30,753 nucleotides of DNA, taken from a virus. The notes under the pieces were generated by a model. That model did not search any database and had not been told where the DNA came from. It was given only the letters and a program-made list of their open reading frames with translations. The stretch lies in IMG/VR virus record IMGVR_UViG_3300032731_000113, positions 1 to 30,753 of that record; one strand, 5' to 3'. The first letter of the stretch is position 1. Every line of letters begins with the position of its first letter. Both the position numbers and the translations under genes were made by a program. Positions 1-7,954 of this stretch are shown here, in pieces.

Positions 1-386
1 ATGCTATAGCGGGAGTCGTCCATCGGCTCAACAAGGTACTCGCCCTTTTCCACCACCTCGGGCAAATAGTTGTCATTGCCCTGTACCTTGTGCCTGTAAT
101 GCGTGTTGAAGTTGGGCACGCTGCCGACCTTGAACCATGAACGCCAATCAGCTTGTGCGCTCCGATAAAGCGCCAAAATCTGTCGATCAATTGCCACGCC
201 GAAGAGGTTGGGGAATGCCGTGGTCGTGATTGCCTCTTCGAGCATGGCCGCGTGCCGCCGTGGCGAAACGCGGTACTTGTTGGTGATAAGGTCAATTGCC
301 CCCGCTACAGCGGCCTCATTGACCAGGGACTTGGAAACGGCGTTATAGCCGCTCCAGTCCTCCATTAGTTGCAGAAACTCAGCCAT
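1..386 (-). CDS. Major capsid protein, N-terminal part (runs off left edge)
   Basis: The reading frame opens with ATG at 386 behind a good ribosome binding site (AGAGGAGAATACAA) and stays open to position 1, giving about 128 residues. It starts MAEFLQLMEDW. The stretch ADWRSWFKVGSVPNFNTHYR followed by LPEVVEKGEYL matches the N-terminal pattern of Mu gpT-like major head subunits (aromatic W-x-x-W, a v-x-DF-like turn, then L-x-V-x-E-x-GEY). It would form the icosahedral shell. Its place directly downstream of the protease/scaffold and decoration genes is the classical position. The ORF overlaps the preceding small coiled-coil gene by 8 nt. The C-terminal part lies outside the window, so total length is unknown. 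Confidence 0.82.
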   Translation of the reverse strand, partial: MAEFLQLMEDWSGYNAVSKSLVNEAAVAGAIDLITNKYRVSPRRHAAMLEEAITTTAFPNLFGVAIDRQILALYRSAQADWRSWFKVGSVPNFNTHYRHKVQGNDNYLPEVVEKGEYLVEPMDDSRYS

Positions 387-582
387 TTGTATTCTCCTCT
401 GCAGCCTCTATAGCCGCATCATTGTCTTGTTTTGCTTGCGCGGCCTCAATCTCAGTTACCAGGGCGAGCAGTTGGTCCATAGCTTCGATTGCGCCGTTGA
501 ACACGGACACACTGGCCACGGCCTGCTCGCGTCCCTTCACATACTGGCCGCGCTGGGTCTCTAGGATCTCCCTGGTTATCAT
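379..582 (-). CDS. Small coiled-coil protein between decoration and capsid genes
   Basis: This 67-residue acidic protein starts MITREILETQRGQYVKGREQ and is almost entirely predicted helix with heptad-like spacing (AIEAMDQLLALVTEIEAAQA). Small coiled-coil proteins of this kind occur beside phage head genes, but I do not recognise a defined family. The start at 582 has only a weak ribosome binding site just after the stop of the upstream gene, so translational coupling is likely. Its 3' end overlaps the capsid start by 8 nt. An assembly or chaperone role is inference from position only. Confidence 0.65.
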   Translation of the reverse strand: MITREILETQRGQYVKGREQAVASVSVFNGAIEAMDQLLALVTEIEAAQAKQDNDAAIEAAEENTNG

Positions 583-584
583 GT

Positions 585-1511
585 TTAGGTGGCCGCGTCG
601 TACAGGCGCACCCAGACCACGCCATGCCCCACAACGTCAAACAGCGGGACCGCGCCGGTCATAGTGCTAGTCTCAGCCGCCGTGTCAACAAACCCCACGC
701 TGCCAGGGTTGGCAGCTGCGATAACAGCGTCAACCGTCTGCGTGCTGTTGAGCCGCCACGCGTGCAAGCTGGTGGCCGGTGCGCTGGTGAGAATAGCGTG
801 GTGCTGACCAGCGAAAACCACACGGCCTGCGACCTGCGTATCGCCCGCATAGATTCCACCCTCGAATGGCGTCATGATGAAAGCACCCATCATATCTTGG
901 GCGTCTACGTTGATCCACGAGCCCAGGTTGTAGATAAGGCCCGTCTGAGCTGCGGTCAAGTGGCCCTCGAAATAGCCACTGAGGCCCTCAGAGGCCCCAC
1001 CGGCCAGCGTGGCGTTGAGCGCCAAGCCATAGGAGCCGCTTGTGGTCGTGGTATAGTTGAGCGTCTGATTGAGCACGGCGGGATCGTAGTGAACCTTGAC
1101 CGCCGTAACCGTGGTCGTAACACCTGACACAACCGGGCTCTGCGCAGTGCCGAATGGCTGATGTGTCGCAAAGTTGCTGATTCGACTGAGCACCGCCGTG
1201 GTTCGATTGATGTAAACCTCGTCGCCTGCGGCCACGGCCACGTTGCCCGCGTCATTGACGCCCTGAACCACCAGCGCCCAGACGCCCTCAGTGTCAATAG
1301 AGATATAATCCGTTGCCGCCGCGGCGCTCGAAAACGCCACGCCGACGATCTCATTACCAACAAGCACCGGATCCCCACCATCAACAAAGCCGTCAGCGTG
1401 GGTTGGGTGAACCATGGCGCTTTCAAGAACCGTAACGTGTCGGCCCTCGTAGGTAGAGCTGATTTCCTCTCCGGCACTTCTGCCGTCCATATTGATATTA
1501 ATATCTGGCAT
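585..1511 (-). CDS. DUF2190-like capsid decoration protein with C-terminal extension
   Basis: This 308-residue protein has an N-terminal half (about residues 20-125) with the DUF2190 capsid-decoration pattern: VDGGDPVLVGNEIVGVAFSS, GVWALVVQG, then NVAVAAGDEVYINRTT and a TAQSPV segment. The second half (about 140-308) is rich in Gly/Ala/Thr beta-strand sequence and is roughly as long again as usual for such proteins, so it may carry a surface-exposed domain. The start at 1511 follows a strong site (TAGGAGGACGAA). It lies between protease/scaffold and major capsid genes, as expected for a cement protein. The function of the extension is unknown. Confidence 0.72.
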   Translation of the reverse strand: MPDININMDGRSAGEEISSTYEGRHVTVLESAMVHPTHADGFVDGGDPVLVGNEIVGVAFSSAAAATDYISIDTEGVWALVVQGVNDAGNVAVAAGDEVYINRTTAVLSRISNFATHQPFGTAQSPVVSGVTTTVTAVKVHYDPAVLNQTLNYTTTTSGSYGLALNATLAGGASEGLSGYFEGHLTAAQTGLIYNLGSWINVDAQDMMGAFIMTPFEGGIYAGDTQVAGRVVFAGQHHAILTSAPATSLHAWRLNSTQTVDAVIAAANPGSVGFVDTAAETSTMTGAVPLFDVVGHGVVWVRLYDAAT

Positions 1512-1520
1512 TTCGTCCTC

Positions 1521-2654
1521 CTAGCGGCCCCGAGCCGCCAATTTCGCAAGATTCTCGGCTTCCGCGTCCGTCTTGCCCCGTTGAATCCATACCCGTTTCT
1601 CTGCCTCAAACAGAGCCTCCGAGCCATCGACCACTTGCGGCGTACTTGGGCCCATGCCTCGGATCTGCTTGGTGTCGCCCTCGGTCACACTGGCCAGGTA
1701 CGCCAGCTCTGCCTTGACTGCCTCGTCGATAGCCGTTTTGTACGCTCCCTCATCTAGCTTGCCGTCCACAATCGCGGGACTAGCAATCAGAGAGGCGGCC
1801 AATTTCTGGCGCGTTGGTTCGGGCACTTCGGCCCCTGCCAACGCCTCAGAAACAAACGTCTTGATCTCGCTGCCAAGCAGCGTGGCTTTCAATTCGGCGT
1901 TCTCGGCTTTCAATTCGGCGTTCTCAGCGACCAGAGCGGTGTTTGCCTCTTGCAACTCTTTCGCTTGCTTTTCGTCCACAATGTCCTCCTGTATCATCGT
2001 CCTTGCTGATTCAAACAACTGCAACACCTTGCCGCCCGCGCCCGCCGTGGTAACGTAATCCACAGACTTGGCAGCGACCAGCTCCGTGATGATCGGTCCC
2101 TTTTTGCCCTCAGCCACACCCTTTTTCGCCCGGCCCATAGCCCGCAGGCTAATGCCAATGTCGGGCGCAAGCTCGTTTACCTTGCCCGCCCAACCCTCAT
2201 ATGCCATGGCGTCAGCGTAGAGCCCAGCGCCGTCTGCGCCGTTGGGCCTCCATGCGGCATCTGTAAGCGTCTTGCCCACCAGCCGGTCAAGTGCGCCCTC
2301 CGGCTTTTCTCTATCCTCTGTCTCCGTGGCGTGGTCCCAGTACATCTTGGTGCCCGCCGGGAATACCTTTGGCCCGTCACGCTCTAGCACCTCTGGTGAG
2401 TAGTACCCAGAGCTGCCCCAGCCTGGCTTGATGATCTTGACCGTCAGCGAGTTGTCAGGCGCTACGGCCTTTTCTGAAAGCGCCATGATGTCGCCAGTCA
2501 GCTCGATATCCTGCGCAGCCTCGACTGGCTCGGGCGCCTCGATATCGCCCAGCGCCTTTTCCAGCGATTCAGCCGCGTCGTCTAACGATTGCTCTTGTGG
2601 CACAGGCCACAGGTCACTCAACGCCTCTTTGATTCGGTCTCTTATCTCGCCCAT
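1521..2654 (-). CDS. Prohead protease fused to scaffold
   Basis: This 377-residue protein combines a capsid maturation protease with a scaffold. Residues about 70-210 carry VKIIKPGWGSSGYY, a candidate catalytic His108 in MYWDHAT, a candidate catalytic Ser169 in IGISLRAMGRA, and the closing motif KSVDYVTTAGAGG seen in phage prohead serine proteases. Residues about 228-262 form a coiled coil with a repeated AENAELK block, followed by an Ala/Glu-rich helical tail typical of scaffolds removed during maturation. The start at 2654 has AATAGGAGACAAG upstream. It sits before the decoration and capsid genes, the usual order. The first 60 residues are acidic and low complexity. Confidence 0.85.
   Translation of the reverse strand: MGEIRDRIKEALSDLWPVPQEQSLDDAAESLEKALGDIEAPEPVEAAQDIELTGDIMALSEKAVAPDNSLTVKIIKPGWGSSGYYSPEVLERDGPKVFPAGTKMYWDHATETEDREKPEGALDRLVGKTLTDAAWRPNGADGAGLYADAMAYEGWAGKVNELAPDIGISLRAMGRAKKGVAEGKKGPIITELVAAKSVDYVTTAGAGGKVLQLFESARTMIQEDIVDEKQAKELQEANTALVAENAELKAENAELKATLLGSEIKTFVSEALAGAEVPEPTRQKLAASLIASPAIVDGKLDEGAYKTAIDEAVKAELAYLASVTEGDTKQIRGMGPSTPQVVDGSEALFEAEKRVWIQRGKTDAEAENLAKLAARGR
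1887..1930. repeat. Short in-frame direct repeat in scaffold coiled coil
   Basis: Two near-identical 21-bp units (core on the plus strand TTTCAATTCGGCGTTCTC) lie side by side inside the protease/scaffold gene and encode AENAELK twice. The unit is a multiple of three and matches one coiled-coil heptad, so copy-number change would lengthen the coil without breaking the frame. Confidence 0.8.
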
Positions 2655-2674
2655 CTTGTCTCCTATTGTGTCGT

Positions 2675-3160
2675 CTATCCTCGGAAGAACGCCTTCAGCT
2701 TTTGCGCTATCTCTAGCCTGGTATCACTCGCATCGAATACCGTCGCAAGCTGTTGCGCCGTGATAGCCGAGTTAGTCGTGATGTAGTTGACCGCTTGCTG
2801 TCGCTCTGCCACGGTAAGGGGTTCGCCCCAGTTGGAGAATGTCACTTCGCCCTCGTCGTCAAAGCGCTTATAACCCAGCGTCCATAGTCGTGGATCGCTG
2901 GCATATTGCGCCGCTGTCGTGGGCGTCAATTGCAGCTTGGCCACAAACACACCCAAGTTGTCGAGAATCTTCTGGTGTACGTTGTCCTGCCCAGTGATGT
3001 CCTCATAGCGCCCGAACGGCCCTATACCAGCATAGCCTTCGGGCAGGTATTCGTCATTAGCAATGGCCCACGCGTAGATCTCGTCTACCGCATCGGGTAC
3101 GTTGTTGCCGTCCACGTCGGGAATCCACTTCAGGAATACAACCGCGTCGATCATCGGCAT
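2675..3160 (-). CDS. Head-region protein of unknown function
   Basis: This 161-residue acidic protein starts MPMIDAVVFLKWIPDVDG. An N-terminal DVDGNNVPDAVDEIYAWA stretch resembles a short Asp-rich metal-binding loop, and the C-terminal half is helical (EPLTVAERQQAVNYITTNSA). The ribosome binding site GCTAGGAGGAGTG is strong. It lies between a lectin-like virion protein and the protease/scaffold. I do not recognise the family. A virion or head-completion role is inferred only from location. Confidence 0.7.
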   Translation of the reverse strand: MPMIDAVVFLKWIPDVDGNNVPDAVDEIYAWAIANDEYLPEGYAGIGPFGRYEDITGQDNVHQKILDNLGVFVAKLQLTPTTAAQYASDPRLWTLGYKRFDDEGEVTFSNWGEPLTVAERQQAVNYITTNSAITAQQLATVFDASDTRLEIAQKLKAFFRG

Positions 3161-3161
3161 G

Positions 3162-4460
3162 TCACACTCCTCCTAGCACAGCGTCATACTGTGCGCTGGT
3201 GCGGGGGTAGACGGTGAAAGTATCCCACGTAGCCGCCGTATCTGTGCCAGACAGATGAATCCCCTGCTTCGTCACAGTTTTGTTCAGGGTCGCACTGCCA
3301 TATGCCGTCTTGTTGGATCCGTCCCAAAAAGCATCAATGTCATCATCGTCCGCAATAACTCTCAGAGTATATGTCTGGCCAGCATTGACTACAACGGCAG
3401 TAGAAGCTCTTTGAGTGTACCCAGCGTCTTGCTCAAATATGAAAAGCCCATTGTCATCTGCTCCTATTAGCCAATAGTGCGTAGCATCGGCATAACGCAA
3501 ATTGATACCTGCATACGCCCCATTTGCCGGAACCCCCTGAGCAATAGCACAATCCACTATTACGTCAGCAACGCCCGAATCGCTCGTTGCTGTCCAATCA
3601 CCCGCGCCTGCCGTGACTAGATTGGCTTTATTCCCCTGAATATCCCAATCCCCTACCTGCTCCGTCCACGCCCCGCCGACCTCCGGCGTTATCGCGTCCA
3701 GGCTGGTGCCGTTGGGCGCCGTGAATGAGCTGTAGGCCGCAGGGACTTGGATGGCGGAGAGATCCTTGTCGGGCACGCGGAAGGCGCCGCTTCCCACCAG
3801 CGTCAGCGTACCAACTGCGTCCAGGTTGGAAATCATAGCGTAGAGCGTAGCGGTATTGTCAATAGTGTCCAGCCATGCCAAGTGCCATTGGACGCCATCG
3901 TGCAGGAAATACCAGCATCCGTAGACATATGTGGCCTTGGATTGCCCGGCATAATACGGATTCTCGCTTGCATCGAATCCGCCCAACACCAGGGCCAGCC
4001 TGTAATCTGTAGAAGTTGCCAATCCTGTCCAGATAGCCGCGCCGCCCTGATTGTCAAGCTGTCCGTCTGTGGCGTTGGCCTGCCATGCGTGCTTGGCGTT
4101 GTCAGGATCTACAACAGCCGCCGCGCTGTGCCACGCTATGCCCATCTCTTCCCATGTTGAAAGATTGAACCCGGTCAGCAGCGCCCGCCCCAGCGCTCGC
4201 GTAATAGCCTGACTCGGTGCTCCAAGGTCGCCCCATACCGGAGTCGCCTGCGCTGTGAATGCGAGTTGATTCGACACAATAGCCAACGTGCCGTCAACCT
4301 CGACGACCGTCAGCGTGCCGTCCTGGATGCCCTCGGCATGCGTGTCCAGCACCTGAGCGTCAGCATATCCCTGGTCTGGCGCGTTGAACGTGGCGCGAAG
4401 GAGATAGCGCAACCTTCGCGGTCCCAGCAGGGCGCGTCTAGTTCCTACAAGCATTGACAT
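3162..4460 (-). CDS. Putative virion surface protein with lectin-like (LamG/ConA-type) domains
   Basis: This 432-residue protein appears to hold two related beta-rich domains, roughly residues 24-235 and 246-422. Each begins with F-x-APDG/PNG-like sequence (FNAPDQGY and FTAPNGTS) and continues with W-T and GxW-x-I patterns. The second has the stretch YAGINLRYADATHYWLIGAD, then a TYTLRVIADDDDIDAFWDG segment and a closing TWDTFTVYP, typical of concanavalin A-like/LamG folds that bind carbohydrate or decorate virions. Start codon choice (4460, MSMLV) is uncertain because the site upstream is weak. It sits just after the stop of the preceding gene. A virion adhesion role is inference from fold and location. 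Confidence 0.7.
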   Translation of the reverse strand: MSMLVGTRRALLGPRRLRYLLRATFNAPDQGYADAQVLDTHAEGIQDGTLTVVEVDGTLAIVSNQLAFTAQATPVWGDLGAPSQAITRALGRALLTGFNLSTWEEMGIAWHSAAAVVDPDNAKHAWQANATDGQLDNQGGAAIWTGLATSTDYRLALVLGGFDASENPYYAGQSKATYVYGCWYFLHDGVQWHLAWLDTIDNTATLYAMISNLDAVGTLTLVGSGAFRVPDKDLSAIQVPAAYSSFTAPNGTSLDAITPEVGGAWTEQVGDWDIQGNKANLVTAGAGDWTATSDSGVADVIVDCAIAQGVPANGAYAGINLRYADATHYWLIGADDNGLFIFEQDAGYTQRASTAVVVNAGQTYTLRVIADDDDIDAFWDGSNKTAYGSATLNKTVTKQGIHLSGTDTAATWDTFTVYPRTSAQYDAVLGGV

Positions 4461-4464
4461 GGCA

Positions 4465-5097
4465 TCAGTCCTGTAGCAGCCCGATTTGCACCGTCACGTC
4501 GTCGGTGGCTGCGAATGTAGGCGTTCCTCGCGTGACAAGCTGGCCGAATAGGCTCGTGCCCTCGGCGTCATAGCGGTATGAGCACTCAATAGCGCAAGCG
4601 CGTGGTGTGCCAGCCGCTGCCCACCCGTTGGCGGCGTCATTGGTCGAAATGACGCACACCAGGTTGCGCAAGTCGGCCTCACTAGGCGCCCAGGCGTCGT
4701 TGTCTGCTATCGCGGTAAACGTGACGTCAAACAGCCACAGCTCCATAACCGCATCCTGGCCATTGTCGTCTATAAGCAGCGCGTTCTTGATCACGCCGCC
4801 ATAGGTTGCCACTCGTGCCGCATTGGCGAATGTCAGCAGCCCGCCAACCGCGTCATTGGCGGAGTAGATGCCCGCTGTCACGGTTGGCGTTTGCTGAATC
4901 GTTATCCCCTCGCCGCCCACCTGGCCAATGTGTAGCTCCGATGCAGCGGGCGTGGAAACGACCGCGCCGTCAACCGTGATACTATTTCCGCCGTCCTGGA
5001 TATTGACGGCCTCGGCGCCCGCTGCGTTCTGCGTCTCTACCGCAAGCGGCCTGCTATCAGTAATCAGATTGCCTTCTATGATATGATCTTGTGCCAT
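4465..5097 (-). CDS. Putative virion protein, NLITD-type (paralogue 2)
   Basis: This 210-residue protein starts MAQDHIIEGNLITDSRPLAV, nearly the same N-terminus as the product of 5225-5941 (MAQEAIIDGNLITDDRPLAV). The rest is beta-rich with many Gly, Ala and Thr residues (AFTAIADNDAW-like region, WAAAGTPRACAIECSYRY). The shared N-terminus suggests a common anchoring segment and different exposed domains. The ATG overlaps the stop of the upstream micro-gene (TAATG). I infer a structural role from its place in the head region. No enzyme motif is seen. Confidence 0.68.
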   Translation of the reverse strand: MAQDHIIEGNLITDSRPLAVETQNAAGAEAVNIQDGGNSITVDGAVVSTPAASELHIGQVGGEGITIQQTPTVTAGIYSANDAVGGLLTFANAARVATYGGVIKNALLIDDNGQDAVMELWLFDVTFTAIADNDAWAPSEADLRNLVCVISTNDAANGWAAAGTPRACAIECSYRYDAEGTSLFGQLVTRGTPTFAATDDVTVQIGLLQD

Positions 5098-5228
5098 TAG
5101 TCTCTCCTATGTACGCGCTTCCGTAGCTTGCGAAGGTTAGTTTTCAGCCATGCCCAGACACGGCCCGCGTTCTGCAATACGAGCACCGTCAGGATTCCGA
5201 TTAGCAGCCAGTCCGTTAGTGTTATCAT
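5097..5228 (-). CDS. 43-aa single-span membrane protein
   Basis: A 43-residue ORF starts at ATG 5228, overlapping the stop of the upstream gene (ATGA), and ends in a TAATG overlap with the next start. It encodes MITLTDWLLIGILTVLVLQN, a single membrane helix, followed by a strongly basic tail (WLKTNLRKLRKRVHRRD). Perfect coupling at both ends supports that it is translated. The arrangement (short outside, one span, basic cytoplasmic tail) recalls small holin-like or anchor proteins, but no role can be assigned. Confidence 0.72.
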   Translation of the reverse strand: MITLTDWLLIGILTVLVLQNAGRVWAWLKTNLRKLRKRVHRRD

Positions 5229-5941
5229 GCTACGCTCGTGTGCTCATAATAGGTGCACGACAGAGACGCAATCAGATTGTCTGCCTCCGCCGTGATCCTG
5301 ATGGCATGGGTAACGGCCTGATCAAGCACTCTTTCATCACGAGACCCCCCGGTCATTCCAACTGATTGATTCTTGTTGCCCCCTAGCGTCTCTGCCCAAA
5401 TCTGGGTTCCATCGTTCGTGATCGTCGGATTCCGCGTGGCCTGATTCACCACGGGGACCGCCTTGATGCTCAGCACCCCACTTGTATTGGCGCTGTTCCC
5501 ATTTCGGTTTATCGGCGTCAAGTCTGTCCCCGTATCCGCCGTAATAGTAGGCGCTCGCAGGATCTCAAATAGACTGGCACCCGAGCAGGCTGCCCTGACC
5601 GTGAGATGAACCCACTCGGCGGCAGCCGCTGTGGTAAATGCTACAATTAGCTCGTCGGTGTCATCTAAATCCGTGTCGTACACGAACAGATCAAACATGT
5701 CGCCTTCGTGAATCTCGTGGTGCTCATATGGGATATTTGTCAGCGCCGCAGTTGCTGCGTCCATTTGTAATGTAGCTAGCGTTCCGTTGATGCTGCCCTG
5801 GATCTCCACCGCTGGCGGCGTCGCTCTCAATTCAGCATCAGTCAACGGCCCGTCAACAGCGAGCACATCGTTTTGCACCTCTACCGCTAGAGGTCGGTCG
5901 TCGGTTATGAGATTGCCATCTATGATTGCTTCTTGCGCCAT
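5225..5941 (-). CDS. Putative virion protein, NLITD-type (paralogue 1)
   Basis: This 238-residue protein starts MAQEAIIDGNLITDDRPLAV at 5941, chosen over a longer frame because GTAGGAGAGAC precedes this ATG and because the downstream paralogue (4465-5097) begins identically. The remainder is beta-rich (EGDMFDLFVYDTDLDDTDELIVAFTT) and contains a stretch GTQIWAETLGGNKNQSVGMTGG. No catalytic motif is visible. Its place between the head morphogenesis and protease genes suggests a capsid-associated or host-contacting structural protein. A possible promoter lies just upstream (6008-6036). Confidence 0.68.
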   Translation of the reverse strand: MAQEAIIDGNLITDDRPLAVEVQNDVLAVDGPLTDAELRATPPAVEIQGSINGTLATLQMDAATAALTNIPYEHHEIHEGDMFDLFVYDTDLDDTDELIVAFTTAAAAEWVHLTVRAACSGASLFEILRAPTITADTGTDLTPINRNGNSANTSGVLSIKAVPVVNQATRNPTITNDGTQIWAETLGGNKNQSVGMTGGSRDERVLDQAVTHAIRITAEADNLIASLSCTYYEHTSVA

Positions 5942-6007
5942 GTCTCTCCTACACAAAAGCGCCAACTCTAGGCCCGCTGTTACGGTAGGCCCAAAAGTCG
6001 GCGCTGG

Positions 6008-6036
6008 GTTATTCCCGGTGCCTATTCGATTGTCAG
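6008..6036 (-). promoter_or_regulatory. Possible sigma70-like promoter before head-surface genes
   Basis: On the minus strand CTGACA (6036-6031) and AATAAC (6013-6008) are separated by exactly 17 nt, five and four matches to the consensus hexamers. It lies in the only sizeable gap (5942-6043) of the head region, upstream of the 5225-5941 gene. A GCGCC/GGCGC inverted pair lies between it and that gene. Sequence resemblance only. Confidence 0.35.
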
Positions 6037-6043
6037 ATTAGTG

Positions 6044-6172
6044 CTATACTTCTCGCTTGTGCCTCGGCTCTATGCTCCTGGGCCTGCCTAGATAGTCCTC
6101 GATAGCACCCAGGACCATTATGATAGCCTGGCGGGCTACTAGTAGTAATGCAGCCAATCGGGCGTCAGGCAT
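6044..6172 (-). CDS. 42-aa conserved-looking small protein
   Basis: This 42-residue ORF starts at ATG 6172 in a TAATG overlap with the upstream stop and reads MPDARLAALLLVARQAIIMV, then LGAIEDYLGRPRSIEPRHKREV. It has a hydrophobic helix followed by a basic tail. Small phage proteins with the pattern alIMvLGaiEDYLG-x-x-RS-x-x-P-R-x-KR are familiar to me as frequent small phage ORFs of unknown function. A regulatory or membrane-associated role cannot be separated on sequence. Confidence 0.7.
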   Translation of the reverse strand: MPDARLAALLLVARQAIIMVLGAIEDYLGRPRSIEPRHKREV

Positions 6173-6765
6173 TACAAAAAGCCCTGAATCCGCACAGCCC
6201 CGCAATGCGGACAGTTACTAGGTCGCCTTTCCGCCTCCTGTGCCCGCTCCGCCTCGATTGCGGCCTTGGCGGCGCGGCAGATAGCGATATTGCGCGCTTG
6301 CGTCAAGGCACTATTAGGCTTTATAGCCTCTTTGCGAAATCGAGCAAACCAGCCGTCGCTATCGCCATCCAACTCCATGTCCCAACCTAGCTCCACCATC
6401 CTGTCCAGAACCATCATGGCCTGCGCGTCGTTGGCGAGCGGATCCCAACTATCTTTGGCAACCAGAAGCACCCCACCCTTGTCAGTCCACCACGGCTCTA
6501 AGTGATAGACATAGCCAACGTATACATGCCACCCCATCACGTTCTCTGCCAGCCATGCGGCCAGGTCGTCATCGGGCGGATTGCTCTCTAACGCAACTGC
6601 AACCGTTTTCGCTCGCTTTCCTCGATATATCGCCCACCATGCCTTGCGCAGCCACTTATTGAGCCACACTGGACAGTTGGCGCCATCCAAGGCCCCAGGC
6701 GAACACAAAAAATCGCTCTCTAGCGCTTCCCGCAACAGCTCCTCATCTAGCTTGATTGTTCCCAT
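6172..6765 (-). CDS. Phage ABA-sandwich domain protein with C-terminal zinc ribbon
   Basis: This 197-residue protein carries the pattern of the phage ABA sandwich family: WDPLANDAQAMMVLDRMVEL, a beta segment with WFARFRK, then ARNIAICRAAKAAIEAE. The C-terminus NCPHCGAVRIQG looks like half a zinc ribbon. The N-terminal 75 residues include LWLNKWLRKAWW-type basic aromatic sequence and a DDDLAAWLAENVMGW block. The start at 6765 follows GGGAGGTAGGG. Similar domains occur in three other genes of this window (15712, 17738, 21931). The family is widespread in phages and its function is not known to me. Confidence 0.72.
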   Translation of the reverse strand: MGTIKLDEELLREALESDFLCSPGALDGANCPVWLNKWLRKAWWAIYRGKRAKTVAVALESNPPDDDLAAWLAENVMGWHVYVGYVYHLEPWWTDKGGVLLVAKDSWDPLANDAQAMMVLDRMVELGWDMELDGDSDGWFARFRKEAIKPNSALTQARNIAICRAAKAAIEAERAQEAERRPSNCPHCGAVRIQGFL

Positions 6766-6767
6766 CC

Positions 6768-6935
6768 CTACCTCCCGTCGCTTGTCTCGCTATAATCATG
6801 TGGCCTGCCACAGACATAGCACCGACCAGCCACTATGTCCTCTTGTTTCTTTTTCTCTTCCTCTTCCATCTGCTTGACGGTGCGCTTCATAGCTTCCCCA
6901 TAAGTGTCCCACCAAGCTCTTAGCTCTGGGTCCAT
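6768..6935 (-). CDS. 55-aa coiled-coil/zinc-knuckle protein
   Basis: A 55-residue ORF fits exactly between the head morphogenesis gene and the ABA-sandwich gene. It starts at 6935 behind GAGGAGGTAGGG and encodes MDPELRAWWDTYGEAMKRTV, a charged helix (KQMEEEEKKKQEDIV) and CYVCGRPHDYSE, a CxxC with a nearby His that may bind zinc. Its last codons overlap the ribosome binding site of the next gene. No family recognised. Coding status rests on the start signal, the spacing and plausible codon content. Confidence 0.7.
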   Translation of the reverse strand: MDPELRAWWDTYGEAMKRTVKQMEEEEKKKQEDIVAGRCYVCGRPHDYSETSDGR

Positions 6936-6937
6936 CC

Positions 6938-7771
6938 CTACCTCCTCACCCGCCTATACAACGCCGCGCATCTACACCCTGGAAACCGTAGCGGCTGCAT
7001 GTGCCCGCTTTGGAACAACTCGCCTCGCGGTATCCATCCCTGATCCTGGTTCTCCTGGCACCCGTCACTCACCAAACTGTCCCGGCTAGTTAGCCACGAC
7101 TTTTCCATCTCTAGGCCTGCATCCTCTAGGTTCTTCGCCACGATACCATTCCCGGCCTCGTATGCGTTGCCTATCTCTGTGATCGAGATAAGGTGCGCCC
7201 TGCTAGCAATGTGCTGTTGCGGCTTGCCGATCGCAAACTCCTCGAACCTATCGAGCAATGTCTTTGCCAACGTATCATACGACTGTCCCTTTTGCAACCC
7301 GTCGCTTATGATGGTGCGGATGTAACCCTGCGTTGTGTAGTTCATGCCGGTTACCATCTTTGCGCCATGCTCATACAGGTACCGCTCTGCTAGCGGGTTG
7401 GCCACATCGAACGCGAGCGCTAGCGACATATCTCTATAGAGCGCATTCCCCCCCGCCGTTAGGGCTATCGTCTCAGCGGCTACCACCGGATTGACAAACT
7501 CCTCTGTCGTCTGTGCTGCCACCGCATACCATTCCTGTTCCCAACCTGGGAACGTCAGTTGTTGCGGGATAGCGGCTTCCTGAATCACCGGCCACTGATC
7601 GCGCAGCTTGCCCAGCCGTCGCACGAACAACCGCCCCTGCTTGCGAAACGCCGCCGCTAGAGTCCTTTGCAGCGTTGGCCGCAATCGCGCCTCTACGCGG
7701 TCCTTGCGAGCCACCAAGGCGGCCTCTAGGAATGTATCGAGTGCGTCACGCAGGTCGATCATTGCGCCCAT
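6938..7771 (-). CDS. Head morphogenesis protein, Mu gpF-like minor head protein
   Basis: This 277-residue protein belongs to the minor head protein/head morphogenesis group. Evidence is the long helical N-terminal half, the repeated A-x-T-E helical pattern (RAHLISITEIGNAYEAGNGI), EKSWLTSRDSLVSDGCQENQ with the W-x-t-x-x-D-x-x-v-x-x-x-C pattern, and the terminal RFPGCRCAALYR motif that closes Mu gpF-type domains. It lies downstream of the portal, where these proteins usually are. They sit inside the head or at the portal and help capsid assembly. The start at 7771 has GAGGCGGTTT upstream. Confidence 0.8.
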   Translation of the reverse strand: MGAMIDLRDALDTFLEAALVARKDRVEARLRPTLQRTLAAAFRKQGRLFVRRLGKLRDQWPVIQEAAIPQQLTFPGWEQEWYAVAAQTTEEFVNPVVAAETIALTAGGNALYRDMSLALAFDVANPLAERYLYEHGAKMVTGMNYTTQGYIRTIISDGLQKGQSYDTLAKTLLDRFEEFAIGKPQQHIASRAHLISITEIGNAYEAGNGIVAKNLEDAGLEMEKSWLTSRDSLVSDGCQENQDQGWIPRGELFQSGHMQPLRFPGCRCAALYRRVRR

Positions 7772-7780
7772 AAACCGCCT

Positions 7781-7954
7781 CTACCCAGCAATGCTACCAG
7801 TACCAGGCGTCGCGCTATCAGTTTCGTCGTCAACACCCAGAAAGCCAAGCAATCTTGTCCCCCCACATAGTTTACACCTGCGCAATACTAGCATGCCGGC
7901 TCTTTCAAACGTTACCGACCACTTATGCCACCCCAGCCTACATAACAGATTCAT
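7781..7954 (-). CDS. 57-aa zinc-binding small protein
   Basis: This 57-residue protein starts MNLLCRLGWHKWSVTF at ATG 7954, which overlaps the TGA of the upstream membrane gene (ATGA). The pattern C-x-x-G-x-H-x-W followed by RRCKLCGG is the compact Cys/His arrangement seen in many small phage zinc-ribbon proteins. The C-terminal 20 residues are acidic and Gly/Ser-rich. A longer frame starting with TTG at 7999 lies inside the upstream gene and is less likely. Role unknown. Confidence 0.68.
   Translation of the reverse strand: MNLLCRLGWHKWSVTFERAGMLVLRRCKLCGGTRLLGFLGVDDETDSATPGTGSIAG

Noticed and set aside
153-368. Plus-strand open frames throughout the window (for example 153-368, 8517-9584, 18207-19007)
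   Set aside because: They lie antisense to well-supported minus-strand genes, lack ribosome binding sites and have unnatural Ser/Arg/Pro-rich composition. No plus-strand gene is supported.
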